Counted from the first letter of the stretch, positions 8,543 through 17,640 are shown. The stretch: DNA of 36,057 bases from Thermoanaerobaculia bacterium (GCA_027069135.1 JALXFE010000583.1:1-36057), one strand, 5' to 3'. Numbers and translations: made by a program. The notes: generated from the letters alone by a model not told the origin.

Positions 8543-10024
8543 TCAGCCTTCGGCGAGCTGTCGACCTCTCTCGACCACGTCGTGAACGAGAGCTTCGATG
8601 TGCTCGGCTCGGGTTTGGTGGCTGAGAATGGCGACCCGTAACACCGGCCGGTTTTCAAGACGCGTCTCCGAGAGATAGAAACTTCCGGCTCGCTGCAGGT
8701 CTTGGCGGATGAGTTCGTTGAGTCGATCGACAGCAGCCTCTTCCATCGGTTCGGTAGGGCGATAGCGGAAACACAAGATCGAAAGCTCGGGAGCTGCGAT
8801 CAATTGAAGCTCCGGGTGCTCCAGGACGAGAGCTGCCAAGTACTCGGCGCAAAGGACGTTGTGCTCCACGTTGCGGCCTAAGCGACTCGCCCCGTAGTGG
8901 AGCAGAGCCAGCACCGCCGGTAGGGCGCGGGCCCGCCGGGAAGTCTCCGGCCCGTGGTGGAAGAAGGCGAATTGTTCCGGCGGCGGCTCTTGGGGGATCG
9001 GAACGTAATCTGCCGAGGTGTAGAAGACGCGGCGGGCGTCCTTGGGATTCTTGAGCACGAGGGCACTGGCGTCGAAGGCGAGAAAGGCCCATTTGTGGAG
9101 GTCGAAGGTGACCGAGTCGGCCTCGTCGAGTCCGGCGAGCCGGGGGCGCAGCGCATCGCTCAAACAAGCCGCCGCCCCGTAGGCACCGTCGACGTGAAAC
9201 CAGATCTCGTGGCGTCGGCAAATCTCGGCGATGTCCTTCAGGGGGTCAATCGCGCCGGTGGCGGTGGTTCCTGCCGAGGCCACGACGCAAAACGGGCGCC
9301 GGCCCTGGGAGCGATCCTCTGCCAGCAGGGCCTCGAGGGCCTCCGGGTCCATTCTCCGGCGCTCATCCTCTGGGACGGTTCGAAAGGCGTTGCGCCCGAG
9401 ACCGGCGAGCACCGCCGCCCGGGGAACGGAAAAATGTGCTTGGTGGGTGCCGTAGAGAGTCAGGGGCCCCTCAGACCAGACTCCGGGAAGCCCCTCTTGA
9501 AGGATCTGCGGTCCCGCCTTGCGTACCAGAGCCGTGAGGATCGCCGTGAAATTGGCAGAAGATCCACCGCCCAGGAGCAGACCTCCTGCCCCTTGCGGAA
9601 ACCTCAGAATTTCTGCCAGCCAGGAAATCAACTTCTTCTCCATGGCCACGGCGCCGGGTGCCGAAGAAAAGCTGGTGACGTTCTGATTCAGAGCCGCCCC
9701 CAGAGCGTGAGCCCAAGGATCTGTGGGGAGACCCGGAGAGCAGACGTAGCCGAAAAAACCGGGATGGGCATTGCGGCGGGCGTAGGGTAGGGCCAACCCC
9801 AGGAGCTCCTCCCAGGCTTCTCCGAAAGGCAGCCCTCGGCGGGGCATCTGCGGCGGAAGAAGCGGATCCAGATCCTTGGCGGCAATCGGTAGCTGCAGAA
9901 TGGATCCGCTTCCTTCTCGCTGCCGGATCTCTTCCAACGCGGCCTCCAGGCGATCCATACCGTCCCGCGGCGCCAAGAGCTGGTCTCTCTTATCGAGCCT
10001 CGGTGGTAGAGCGGGATTCTTCAC
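8543..10024 (-). CDS. PLP-dependent group II amino acid decarboxylase (AADC/GAD-like)
   Basis: About 493 residues, a normal length for aromatic-L-amino-acid/glutamate/diaminobutyrate-type decarboxylases. Visible fold-type I PLP residues are the cofactor Lys in TFDLHKWAF, the Asp contacting the pyridine nitrogen in HVDGAYGAA, the ring-stacking His in THQAHFSV, and the Gly-rich phosphate site LLLGGGSSANF. The substrate cannot be fixed by eye. An open frame reaches ATG 10135 inside pdxJ, but that extension has no family character. GTG 10024 is a likely start, 25 bp past the pdxJ stop, and ATG 9961 (after GGGACGG) is an alternative. It is the third gene of a minus-strand operon with an ABC exporter and pdxJ, so cofactor synthesis and a cofactor user are co-expressed. 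Confidence 0.88.
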   Translation of the reverse strand: MKNPALPPRLDKRDQLLAPRDGMDRLEAALEEIRQREGSGSILQLPIAAKDLDPLLPPQMPRRGLPFGEAWEELLGLALPYARRNAHPGFFGYVCSPGLPTDPWAHALGAALNQNVTSFSSAPGAVAMEKKLISWLAEILRFPQGAGGLLLGGGSSANFTAILTALVRKAGPQILQEGLPGVWSEGPLTLYGTHQAHFSVPRAAVLAGLGRNAFRTVPEDERRRMDPEALEALLAEDRSQGRRPFCVVASAGTTATGAIDPLKDIAEICRRHEIWFHVDGAYGAAACLSDALRPRLAGLDEADSVTFDLHKWAFLAFDASALVLKNPKDARRVFYTSADYVPIPQEPPPEQFAFFHHGPETSRRARALPAVLALLHYGASRLGRNVEHNVLCAEYLAALVLEHPELQLIAAPELSILCFRYRPTEPMEEAAVDRLNELIRQDLQRAGSFYLSETRLENRPVLRVAILSHQTRAEHIEALVHDVVERGRQLAEG

Positions 10025-10049
10025 GGCATGGCTCGGAGCGCTGGCAGAC

Positions 10050-10793
10050 TCATGGAGTCTTCTTCTGAGAAGCCCGTCGGCCCAAGGCGAGGCGGTAGTT
10101 TCGAATCGTGGGTTTGAAGCCATCGACCAGGGCATCGCAGGTGATGGCGTGACCTATGGAGACTTCGGCGAGACCGGGCAGCTGACGGAAAAGACTGAGG
10201 TTTCTTTGATTCAAATCATGGCCCGCGTTGACTCCGAGCCCCAAAGTCACGGCGGCCTCGGCGGCAGCGGCATAGGGTTGATAGGCGGCCAGGCCATCCC
10301 CTCGATCGAAGGCCTCGGCGTAGGGGCCGGTGTAGAGCTCGATGCGGTCAGTGCCGGTCTCTTTGGCGGCTTCGATCTGCGCGAGATCGGTTTCCATGAA
10401 GATCGAGACCCGCGCTCCGTAGCCGTGGAGCTCGGCGATGACCTCCCGCAGGAAGTCCCGGTGGCCTCGGGCGTCCCAACCGGCGTTGCTCGTCAGGACA
10501 TCCGGAGGGTCCGGCACGAGAGTCGCTTGATCCGGACGGGCCTCCCGAACGATCTCCAGGAATCGCCGGTCCGGATATCCCTCGATATTGAATTCGACCC
10601 CGCCGATGACCTCCTGGAGCTCGAAGACATCCGCCCGGCGAATATGCCGTTCATCCGGCCGAGGGTGAACCGTAATGCCGTCGGCGCCGGCCTCGATGGC
10701 CGCTCGGGCGAAGGCGGTGACGGATGGCTCCGAACCCCCCCGGGCGTTGCGCAGGGTGGCGATCTTGTTGACGTTGACACTGAGGGCGATCAC
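10050..10793 (-). CDS. pdxJ: Pyridoxine 5'-phosphate synthase
   Basis: A 247-residue TIM-barrel enzyme of the DXP-dependent vitamin B6 route. It condenses 3-amino-1-hydroxyacetone phosphate with 1-deoxyxylulose 5-phosphate to give pyridoxine 5'-phosphate. Recognisable signatures are VNVNKIATLRNARGG at the N-terminus (the NK variant of the more common DH form), DGITVHPRPDERHI, FNIEGYP, and the C-terminal GLGVNAGHDLNQ followed by EVSIGHAI. The start is GTG 10793, preceded by AAGAGGA that overlaps the stop of the ABC transporter gene, so translation is probably coupled. A PLP-dependent decarboxylase follows directly. Length and motif order match the family closely. Confidence 0.95.
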   Translation of the reverse strand: MIALSVNVNKIATLRNARGGSEPSVTAFARAAIEAGADGITVHPRPDERHIRRADVFELQEVIGGVEFNIEGYPDRRFLEIVREARPDQATLVPDPPDVLTSNAGWDARGHRDFLREVIAELHGYGARVSIFMETDLAQIEAAKETGTDRIELYTGPYAEAFDRGDGLAAYQPYAAAAEAAVTLGLGVNAGHDLNQRNLSLFRQLPGLAEVSIGHAITCDALVDGFKPTIRNYRLALGRRASQKKTP

Positions 10794-10808
10794 GGTTGAA
10801 CGATCCTC

Positions 10809-12665
10809 TTAGAGTCGCGGGCGACGGGAGCCGGTGGCCTTCTGGGGCACCTCGACCTTGGGCCGCTCCGGAGTGAAATCCTCACCCGGGTTGATGAACC
10901 GGTTGAGCTCCAGCCGGTATTGTTTGTCGTAGAGATCTTTGTAGCGCCTCCCGAGGGCCAAGAGCTCGTCGTGGTTGCCTCGTTCGACGATCTTGCCGTC
11001 GTCCAAGACCAGGATCTGGTCGGCGTCCCGAATCGTCGAGAGGCGGTGAGCGATGACAAAGGTCGTCCGACCTTTGAGGAGGGCCGCGAGGCCCGATTGG
11101 ATCTTCTCTTCGCTCTCGCTGTCCAAGCTGGAGGTCGCCTCGTCCAGAATCAGGAGACGAGGATCTTTGAGGACCGCCCGGGCGATGGCGACCCGTTGCC
11201 GCTGTCCCCCGGAAAGCTTGATGCCCCGCTCCCCGACCACCGTGTCGTAGCCTTTAGGGAAGCTCTCGATGAACTCGTGACAGTGGGCCACCTTGGCGGC
11301 TTCTTGGATCTCTTCGAAGCTTGCCCCGGGGCGGCTGTAGGCGATGTTTTCTCGCAGTGTTCCGGCGAAGAGGAAGTTGTCCTGGAGGACGATCCCCAGC
11401 TGGGACCGGTAGTCGGCGAGCCGGACCGTCGCCAGGTCTTTGCCGTCCACGAGGATGCGTCCCTTCTTGGGCTGGTAGAAGGCCATCACCAGGCCGATGA
11501 GGGTGCTCTTGCCGGAGCCGCTGGGCCCAACCAGGGCCGTGGTCGTCCCGGCCGGAGACTTGAAGCTGATTCCCTTGAGGACCGGGAGATCCTTGTTGTA
11601 CTCGAACCACACATCCTCGAAAGCCAGGTCCCCATGGATGCTATCCAGACGTCCACGCCCCTTTTCGCCTTCCAACTCCGTGGGTTCTTCCAAGATCTCC
11701 CGGATCCTATCGAGGCCCGCGAAGGCCTCGGTGATCTGGGTGCCGATGGCGCTGATCTGGATGAGAGGGGTCACCACCAAGCCGGTGAACACCAGGTACA
11801 TGAAGATATCGCCCAAGCTCATGCGCCCGGCCAGGACCTCCCGAGCGCCGATCACCCCCATGCCCAAACCCATCAGGCCGAAGAGGAGGCTGGCCAAGGA
11901 GGAGATGGTGGAAACGCCGACCATGGTTTTCACCACGTTGCGCAACACCCGGTGGGCGCCGTGAGCGAAGGTCCGTTCCTCGCGCTTTTCGGCGGTGTAG
12001 GCCTTGACCACCCGGATACCGCCCAAGGTTTCCACCAGGCGCCCGTTGAGATCTGCTTGCAGCTTGCTGCGCTCGCGAAAGAGCGGCCGGAGACGGCCGA
12101 AACCGAAGCCCATCATGACGGCGAAGGCCAAGAGGAGGACCAGCGTCACGGAGGTCAGCCGCCAATTCAGCCAGAAGAGCACCGTGAGGCCTATGATCGA
12201 AGTGAAGAGCCCCCCCACCAACTGGACCAAGCCGGTGCCTACGATGTTCCGGATTCCTTCCGCATCGTTCATGATGCGGGTCACCAACTCGCCGGATTTG
12301 TGGGTTGTGAAGTAGCTCACGGGCAGCCGGCCGACGTGGGATTGGACCTTCATACGCAATTCGTTGATGGACTTTTGAGCGGCGACGCCCAGGACCATGG
12401 AGAGGCTGAAGGAGCTCGCCGCGGAGATCAGGGTCGCGGCTCCCGCGGCCAAGGCGATCCAGGGCAGCAGCTCGGCCCTTTGCTTCTGGATGACTTCGTC
12501 GATGAGCCATTTCGAGGAGGCGGGCATGACCATGCCCGCCAGACGGCCGACCAGGAGCAGGAATAGGCCCAGGAGCAAGCGGTATCGCCGGGTCCAAATG
12601 AGGCTCTTGGACTCTCGCCAAACGACGGCAAGGCCCGGGGGTTTCTTTTTTGGCGTTTCACTCAT
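10809..12665 (-). CDS. ABC exporter, fused membrane and ATPase domains (MsbA/MDR-like)
   Basis: A 618-residue half-transporter expected to act as a homodimer in the inner membrane. Six transmembrane helices (type IV exporter fold) occupy about residues 20-320. The ATPase follows with Walker A GPSGSGKST (about 381), the Q-loop region, the signature LSGGQRQRVAIARA (about 480), Walker B LLILDEATSSLD and the H-loop IAHRLSTI. The length suits MsbA-like lipid or drug exporters, but the substrate cannot be told from sequence. ATG 12665 is preceded by a GAGGT-containing stretch. The gene lies only 21 bp from the start of the divergent NRAMP-like gene, so the two promoters must overlap coding sequence or each other. 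pdxJ follows after 15 bp. Confidence 0.95.
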   Translation of the reverse strand: MSETPKKKPPGLAVVWRESKSLIWTRRYRLLLGLFLLLVGRLAGMVMPASSKWLIDEVIQKQRAELLPWIALAAGAATLISAASSFSLSMVLGVAAQKSINELRMKVQSHVGRLPVSYFTTHKSGELVTRIMNDAEGIRNIVGTGLVQLVGGLFTSIIGLTVLFWLNWRLTSVTLVLLLAFAVMMGFGFGRLRPLFRERSKLQADLNGRLVETLGGIRVVKAYTAEKREERTFAHGAHRVLRNVVKTMVGVSTISSLASLLFGLMGLGMGVIGAREVLAGRMSLGDIFMYLVFTGLVVTPLIQISAIGTQITEAFAGLDRIREILEEPTELEGEKGRGRLDSIHGDLAFEDVWFEYNKDLPVLKGISFKSPAGTTTALVGPSGSGKSTLIGLVMAFYQPKKGRILVDGKDLATVRLADYRSQLGIVLQDNFLFAGTLRENIAYSRPGASFEEIQEAAKVAHCHEFIESFPKGYDTVVGERGIKLSGGQRQRVAIARAVLKDPRLLILDEATSSLDSESEEKIQSGLAALLKGRTTFVIAHRLSTIRDADQILVLDDGKIVERGNHDELLALGRRYKDLYDKQYRLELNRFINPGEDFTPERPKVEVPQKATGSRRPRL

Positions 12666-12686
12666 GGCTTGACTCTACCTCACCTC

Positions 12687-14078
12687 ATGGATCGTCGCGG
12701 CTTCCTGAGACCTGGTAAAATACCGCCGGATGAAGAATACAAGGTGGTGTTTCGAGGCAAGGCCTTGAGGCGGCTTCTGACGGTCGCTTTCTGGTCGGTG
12801 ATCGCGGCGGCCTTCATCGGCCCCGGTACGGTGACGACAGCGGCCTCGGCGGGGGCCGGCTATGGTCCTGCGCTGCTCTGGGCGTTGGTGTTTTCCACTG
12901 TCGCCTGCTTTCTCCTGCAGGAGGCCAGCGCCCGGCTGACGGTCATCTCCGGCCTCAGTCTCGGGGAAGCCCTGCGGAATCGCTTTCGTCGAGGCTTCTC
13001 GGGAGCGGCGGTCCTGGTGCTGGTCCTGGGTGCCATCGTGTTGGGTTGCGCCGCCTACGAAGCCGGGAATCTTCTCGGGGGTGTGGCCGGAGCGGTTCTT
13101 GCCGTCGATCTTTCGCCCAAACTTCTGACTCTTCTCTGCGGCTCCGGCGCGGCGGTGCTGCTCTGGCTCGGAGCCCCCCGCGTCGTCGCTCTGGTCCTGA
13201 GCCTCCTGGTGGCGGTGATGGGGTTGACCTTCACGTTCACCGCCTTGGCGTTGCAGCCGGACTTCACGGCTCTCTTGCGGGGGAGCCTTCTGCCGTCTTT
13301 CCCCTCGTCTTCCGGCTTGTTGGTCTTGGGGCTTGTCGGCACGACGGTCGTCCCCTACAACCTCTTTTTGGGCTCCGGTCTCGCCAAGGGCCAGCGTCTG
13401 GAGGATACCCGTTTCGGTCTCGCCGTGGCGGTGGGGGTGGGAGGTCTCATTTCGATGGCGGTGGTCGTGGTGGGAGCCGCCGTCGAACCGCCGATGCAAT
13501 TCGAGGCCTTAGCCCAGGTACTGGGAACCGAGTTGGGTTCCTGGGCCGGCACTCTCTTCGCCGTGGGGCTCCTTGCGGCGGGTTTTTCGTCTGCCGTGAC
13601 GGCTCCCATGGCTGCGGCGATCACCGCCCGAGGTCTTTTTGGAACCTCGCAGCATCCGGAGCTCTGGAGTCATGAGAGCTGGAGGTACCGGGTCGTGTGG
13701 GGGGCGGTCCTGGCGGCCGGCGTCGGATTTGGCTTCGCCGGGATCTCGCCGATTCCGGCCATTATCTTGGCCCAGGCCTTCAACGGGGTCCTTCTTCCCT
13801 TCGTCGCGATCTTCCTGCTCCTGGCCGTCAACGACCGCCGGCAGATGGGGAAAGAAGGCCTCAACGGTCTTTGGGCGAACCTTGCGACCTCCGCCGTAGT
13901 CTTCGTCGCCTTGGTTCTGGGGGCTGCGGGCATTGTCCGAGCAGGGGCCCGGGCTCTCGATCGGGCCCCTCCAGCAGAGTCGACGCTCCTCGCCCTGGGC
14001 GTCACGGCGGCGGCCGTTCTAGCCATCCCCGTGACCCGACGCTTGGTGTACCTCCGGCGCGGAACTGCCCCGCTCTGA
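12687..14078 (+). CDS. NRAMP-family-like transporter with non-canonical metal-site motifs
   Basis: A 463-residue integral membrane protein with about eleven hydrophobic helices and the inverted-repeat LeuT-like layout of SLC11/NRAMP. In canonical NRAMPs, helix 1 carries DPGN and helix 6 a Met-Pro-His motif that binds Mn2+ or Fe2+. Here helix 1 reads GPGTVTTAASAGAGYG (Gly45 and Thr48 in place of Asp and Asn) and helix 6 reads TTVVPYNLFLGSG (Val222-Pro-Tyr). It therefore belongs to an NRAMP-related clade whose substrate may not be a transition metal. The start is uncertain: TTG 12669 and ATG 12687 are both open, neither with a clear ribosome binding site. It is divergent from the ABC exporter, 21 bp away. 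Confidence 0.85.
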   Translation: MDRRGFLRPGKIPPDEEYKVVFRGKALRRLLTVAFWSVIAAAFIGPGTVTTAASAGAGYGPALLWALVFSTVACFLLQEASARLTVISGLSLGEALRNRFRRGFSGAAVLVLVLGAIVLGCAAYEAGNLLGGVAGAVLAVDLSPKLLTLLCGSGAAVLLWLGAPRVVALVLSLLVAVMGLTFTFTALALQPDFTALLRGSLLPSFPSSSGLLVLGLVGTTVVPYNLFLGSGLAKGQRLEDTRFGLAVAVGVGGLISMAVVVVGAAVEPPMQFEALAQVLGTELGSWAGTLFAVGLLAAGFSSAVTAPMAAAITARGLFGTSQHPELWSHESWRYRVVWGAVLAAGVGFGFAGISPIPAIILAQAFNGVLLPFVAIFLLLAVNDRRQMGKEGLNGLWANLATSAVVFVALVLGAAGIVRAGARALDRAPPAESTLLALGVTAAAVLAIPVTRRLVYLRRGTAPL

Positions 14079-14108
14079 AGGGGCCCCTCGGAAGGAACCG
14101 GTGTCGGC

Positions 14109-16535
14109 TCAATCCCGCATCAGGGCTCGTACCGGATCGAGGCTCGCGGCCCGCCGGGCGGGGATGATGCTGGCGGCGACGGCGACCAGGAAGAGCAGCA
14201 CGGCCACGATCCCGGCGCTGCTGGGGGAGACGGTGCCGAATCCCTTCAGGAGACTCTCGATGCCGAGGATCAGGAGCCCGACGACGGGCAGGCCAAGGGC
14301 GAACCCGACGAGGGCCAGGAGCACGCCTTCCCAGGTGATTTGTCGCAGCACATCGCTACGCCGGGCACCCAAGGCCATGCGAATCCCGATCTCCCGAGTG
14401 CGCTGGCTGACGGAAAAGGCGATCACCCCGTAGATTCCCACCGCCGCGAGGATCAAGGCGACCAGGCCCGCCGCGATCAGCAGCTTGTTGATGAGGATCA
14501 TCCCAAGGAAGAATTTTTCCGTGTACTCCTCCATGGTCAGGGGCCGGGCGGCGGAAAGGTCCGGATCCATCTTGAGGAGGGTGAGCCGTACCTCCGGAAG
14601 CAGAGTCTTGGGCGGAGCTTGTGAGCGGATCATCACAGCCATCGCCCGCGACGGGGATTGCCCCTGGGGCAAGTAGAAGATCGGAGCGAATCCACTGCTG
14701 GTGCCGAGGAGCAGATCCTGTTGGATATTGCCGGTAATCCCCACGATCTCCCGAGTTTGATCGCCCACGGTGATGCGCTGGCCGAGAGGATCGGAGTCCG
14801 GCCAGAATCTCTGGGCCATGGAATGATTGATGAGGGTTACCGGTAGCGCCTCCGCATGGTCTCTTTCGATCAGAGGGCGGCCTCGGAGGAGGGGGACCTC
14901 GAGGGTTTCTAGGTATCCCGGGCCGATGGTCACGGCGGTGGCAGAGTGTTGGGACGGTTCCTGGGTGGGCTCCCCTTCCAGATAGAAGGCCAGGGATGCC
15001 GGGAGCGGTGTGCGGGGTAGAAAATTCGTCACCGTCGCCTTCGTGGCTCCCGGCAGCGCCTCCATTTTTCGCACCAGTCGATGGTAGAAGTCCGCGACTT
15101 GCCGGTCCTCGCCGTAGCGGTCCTCCGGCAGGGAGAGCTGGTAGGTCAGAAGGCCCTTGGTCTCGAATCCCGGGTCAGCGTTCTGAATGTCCAGGAAAGA
15201 CCGGACCAAGAGGCCCGCTCCGCAGAGCATGACCAGGGCACCGGTGATCTCTACCACCACCAGCCCGCGGGTCAGCCACCGTCGCCGTTTGCCCCCGGCC
15301 CCTCCTCTGCCACCTTCCGAGAGCGCTTGGCCCAGGTGAGGGGTCGAGGCTTGCAGCGCCGGAACCAGTCCGAAGATAGCTCCGGAGAGGACGGCGATGC
15401 CGGCGGTGAAGAGGACGACGCGAAGGTCCATGGTGGGAGTGAAGCTCTTCGGCAGTTGGGTGGCGAAGGCGGAGAAGAGGGATCGCATTCCGGCCCACCC
15501 CAACAAGAGCCCCAGTAGGCCGCCAAAGAGGGAGAGCATTAGGCTCTCGGTGAGGAGTTGACGAAAGATACGGGCTTTGCCGGCGCCCAAGGCAGCGCGC
15601 AGGGCGAGCTCCTTGCGACGCTGCTGACCCCGGGCCAGAAGAAGATTGGCGACGTTGATGCAGGCGATGAGGAGCACCATGACCAGCAAACCCTGGAGGA
15701 CCACAAAGAGCTTTTGGTTGATCTCGCCGGGGAATTGCTGCGGCAGGCTCAAGACTTTGGCGCTGTAGTCGCGGTTCTCCTCCGGGTACTCCTGGGCCAG
15801 CGCAGCCATGATGGTCTGCATTTCCGACTCGGCTTCCTCGAGGGTGACCTCAGGCTTCAGCCGAGCCATGGTGAGGAGCTCCTTGCGACTCCGAGAGAGG
15901 TTCTCGTCGTCCAAGACGATGGGGACGAGCATCTTCACCGGGGCAAAGATGAACTCGAAGGTCGCGGGTAGGATCCCCAGCACCGTGTAGGCGGAGCCTC
16001 CAAGCTCCAGGGTCGAGCCGACGATATCGGGATCCGCCCCGAAGTGCTGGGTCCAGAATTCATGCTCGAGCACCACCGTGCGGTGCCGGCCCCGAATCTC
16101 ATTCTCGGGTCCGAAGGCCTGTCCGAGGATGGGTTGGATGCCGAGGAGGGGGAAAATATTTGCCGAGACTTCCCCGGCCACGACGGCCTCCGGCGTGTCG
16201 CCGCCGGTCAGGGTGAGCGATGTGGGGCGGAAGGCGGTCCACTCTTCTAAGGAGAGGCTGCGGTCTTTCCAGTCGACGAAGTTGGCCGGCGTTGGGGGTG
16301 TTTGGCCCAGGAACTCGCCCTCCTTGCTCTGCCAGACGAAGGCGAGGGTGTCGGGGTCCTTGTAGCTCCAGGAGTGCATGAGCCAGCTGCTCACCATGCT
16401 GAACACCACGGCATTGCCAGCGATGGCCAGGGCCAGGGATAGGATGGCCAGGCCGCTGACGGTCGGATGCTTGATCAGGCTGCGCAGAGCCCCGCGGAGA
16501 TCCTGAAAGAAGGGGAGCAGGCTGCCTTGGAACAT
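14109..16535 (-). CDS. Duplicated FtsX/MacB-type permease (ADOP family)
   Basis: An 808-residue membrane protein with the MacB periplasmic core plus FtsX permease unit present twice. A first transmembrane helix near residue 25 is followed by a periplasmic domain (about 50-235) and an FtsX segment with several helices (about 275-390). The second unit begins near residue 420 (RRRWLTRGLVVVEI), with a periplasmic domain and a C-terminal three-helix FtsX segment ending ARRAASLDPVRALMRD. The motif SVSQRTREIGIRMALGA is typical of MacB permeases. No ATPase is encoded next to it, which fits 'acidobacterial duplicated orphan permeases', usually annotated as ABC transporter permease. The PadR regulator often found beside such genes is absent. 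GGAG lies 8 bp before ATG 16535. Substrate unknown. Confidence 0.92.
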   Translation of the reverse strand: MFQGSLLPFFQDLRGALRSLIKHPTVSGLAILSLALAIAGNAVVFSMVSSWLMHSWSYKDPDTLAFVWQSKEGEFLGQTPPTPANFVDWKDRSLSLEEWTAFRPTSLTLTGGDTPEAVVAGEVSANIFPLLGIQPILGQAFGPENEIRGRHRTVVLEHEFWTQHFGADPDIVGSTLELGGSAYTVLGILPATFEFIFAPVKMLVPIVLDDENLSRSRKELLTMARLKPEVTLEEAESEMQTIMAALAQEYPEENRDYSAKVLSLPQQFPGEINQKLFVVLQGLLVMVLLIACINVANLLLARGQQRRKELALRAALGAGKARIFRQLLTESLMLSLFGGLLGLLLGWAGMRSLFSAFATQLPKSFTPTMDLRVVLFTAGIAVLSGAIFGLVPALQASTPHLGQALSEGGRGGAGGKRRRWLTRGLVVVEITGALVMLCGAGLLVRSFLDIQNADPGFETKGLLTYQLSLPEDRYGEDRQVADFYHRLVRKMEALPGATKATVTNFLPRTPLPASLAFYLEGEPTQEPSQHSATAVTIGPGYLETLEVPLLRGRPLIERDHAEALPVTLINHSMAQRFWPDSDPLGQRITVGDQTREIVGITGNIQQDLLLGTSSGFAPIFYLPQGQSPSRAMAVMIRSQAPPKTLLPEVRLTLLKMDPDLSAARPLTMEEYTEKFFLGMILINKLLIAAGLVALILAAVGIYGVIAFSVSQRTREIGIRMALGARRSDVLRQITWEGVLLALVGFALGLPVVGLLILGIESLLKGFGTVSPSSAGIVAVLLFLVAVAASIIPARRAASLDPVRALMRD

Positions 16536-16699
16536 GATCCGTCTCCGATGGAATGGGTGATCGGATAAGGGCTCCGTCCGCTGCTGGTATCTCCTTTATC
16601 CTTCAATAGACTACGCGCCGGGGCTGCGAAAGATTCACCGGCAGGCTCGAGAAGTACCGCTCGCCTAAGTCCCCCGGGTCCAAGGGGAAGGGGTTTTCG

Positions 16700-16728
16700 A
16701 AGGCACCCGGGAAAGATCCGGGTGCCTT
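16700..16728 (-). terminator. Hairpin terminator after the MBL-fold gene
   Basis: A perfect 11-bp stem (AAGGCACCCGG / CCGGGTGCCTT) with a 7-nt loop lies 12 bp beyond the stop codon of the metallo-beta-lactamase-fold gene. The following U-tract is poor on both strands, so it may need help from a factor or act as an mRNA-stabilising 3' hairpin. It separates the MBL gene from the ADOP permease transcribed in the same direction. Confidence 0.65.
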
Positions 16729-16740
16729 TCAAGGCCCGAT

Positions 16741-17640
16741 TTACTTCATGCTCGAGTACACGATGCCCACGAAGGCGTCGGCTTTGAGGAATCCGTTCCC
16801 CCAGACTTCGTCCAGCGCGGCGGTCGGCTTCGCGGCGACAGCCTCCTCCTGAGTCTTGCCATTCTCGATCAGGGTCGCGACGTTCCCGCGAACGGTCTTG
16901 AGCATCGCCAGATAGCTCATCATCTCCTTGCGATTCGAGAGGGGGCCGTGGCCGGGGATGATCTTGGTCTCATTGCCCACGATGCCTAAGATCTCCTCGA
17001 CGGCAGCGATGACCCCGTCGATGCCGCCGCCGGTGGAGACGTCGATAAAGGGGTACATGCCGTTGAAGTAGACGTCTCCCGCATGGACCACATCAGCCTT
17101 GCGAAAATGGACTACGGAATCACCGTCCGTGTGGGCCGGCTCAACGTGGAAGGCGTGGATTTCGTCACCATTGAGATGAAACGTGACCTGGTCGTTGAAG
17201 GTCACCACCGGCAGCGCTGCGGCCGGCGACGGGGGGACTCGGTTGTTGAAGGCAGCCAGGAATTGCTCGCTGCTCATGCGTTCCCGGACATTGTCGTGAG
17301 CGACGATGAGGGTGCCGGCCTTGCCGAGATTTTCGTTGCCTCCGGTGTGGTCTCCATGCCAATGGGTGTTGAAGACGAATTTGATGGGATCCGCCGAGAG
17401 CTTCTTGATGGCGGCCGTGATTTTCTCCGTCAAGGGGGCGAATTGGTCGTCGATCATGAACACGCCATCTTCACCCACCGAGACGCCGATATTTCCACCG
17501 GAACCTAGGAGCATGTAGATCCCGTCGGCGACCTCCACGGTCTCGATCTTGACGTCATCGAGGTTCGGCTGGGCCGCAGTGGGGCTGAAGGCGGAGAGGA
17601 CAAGAGCGCTGGCGATGGCGCCGAGCACGAATCTGCGCAT
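16741..17640 (-). CDS. Exported metallo-beta-lactamase-fold hydrolase
   Basis: A 299-residue zinc hydrolase. The frame is open to 17706, but ATG 17640 is clearly the start: AAAGGAG precedes it and the product begins with a signal peptide (MRRFVLGAIASALVLSAFSPTAAQ). The dinuclear zinc ligands are visible: HWHGDH (site 1 and 2), the His in PAHTDGDS, the Asp in HAGDVYF and the His in IIPGHGPLS. This resembles the exported MBL-fold proteins often annotated as cyclase or beta-lactamase-like. The substrate is not determinable, and true carbapenemase activity should not be assumed. It is divergent from a Crp/Fnr-type regulator with a 221-bp shared control region carrying inverted repeats, so regulation by that protein is plausible. 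Confidence 0.92.
   Translation of the reverse strand: MRRFVLGAIASALVLSAFSPTAAQPNLDDVKIETVEVADGIYMLLGSGGNIGVSVGEDGVFMIDDQFAPLTEKITAAIKKLSADPIKFVFNTHWHGDHTGGNENLGKAGTLIVAHDNVRERMSSEQFLAAFNNRVPPSPAAALPVVTFNDQVTFHLNGDEIHAFHVEPAHTDGDSVVHFRKADVVHAGDVYFNGMYPFIDVSTGGGIDGVIAAVEEILGIVGNETKIIPGHGPLSNRKEMMSYLAMLKTVRGNVATLIENGKTQEEAVAAKPTAALDEVWGNGFLKADAFVGIVYSSMK

Noticed and set aside
7285-8658. A 457-codon open frame on the minus strand
   Set aside because: Antisense to the intact transglutaminase-like gene, with no recognisable domain, and running into the decarboxylase gene.
10920-12566. A 548-codon open frame on the plus strand
   Set aside because: It lies entirely antisense to the well-supported ABC exporter and its product is low-complexity (Gly/Asp/Glu/His-rich), as expected from the opposite strand of high-GC coding sequence.
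14067-14084. GCCCC/GGGGC hairpin over the NRAMP stop codon as terminator
   Set aside because: Only five base pairs, no T-run on either strand, and common by chance in this GC-rich DNA.
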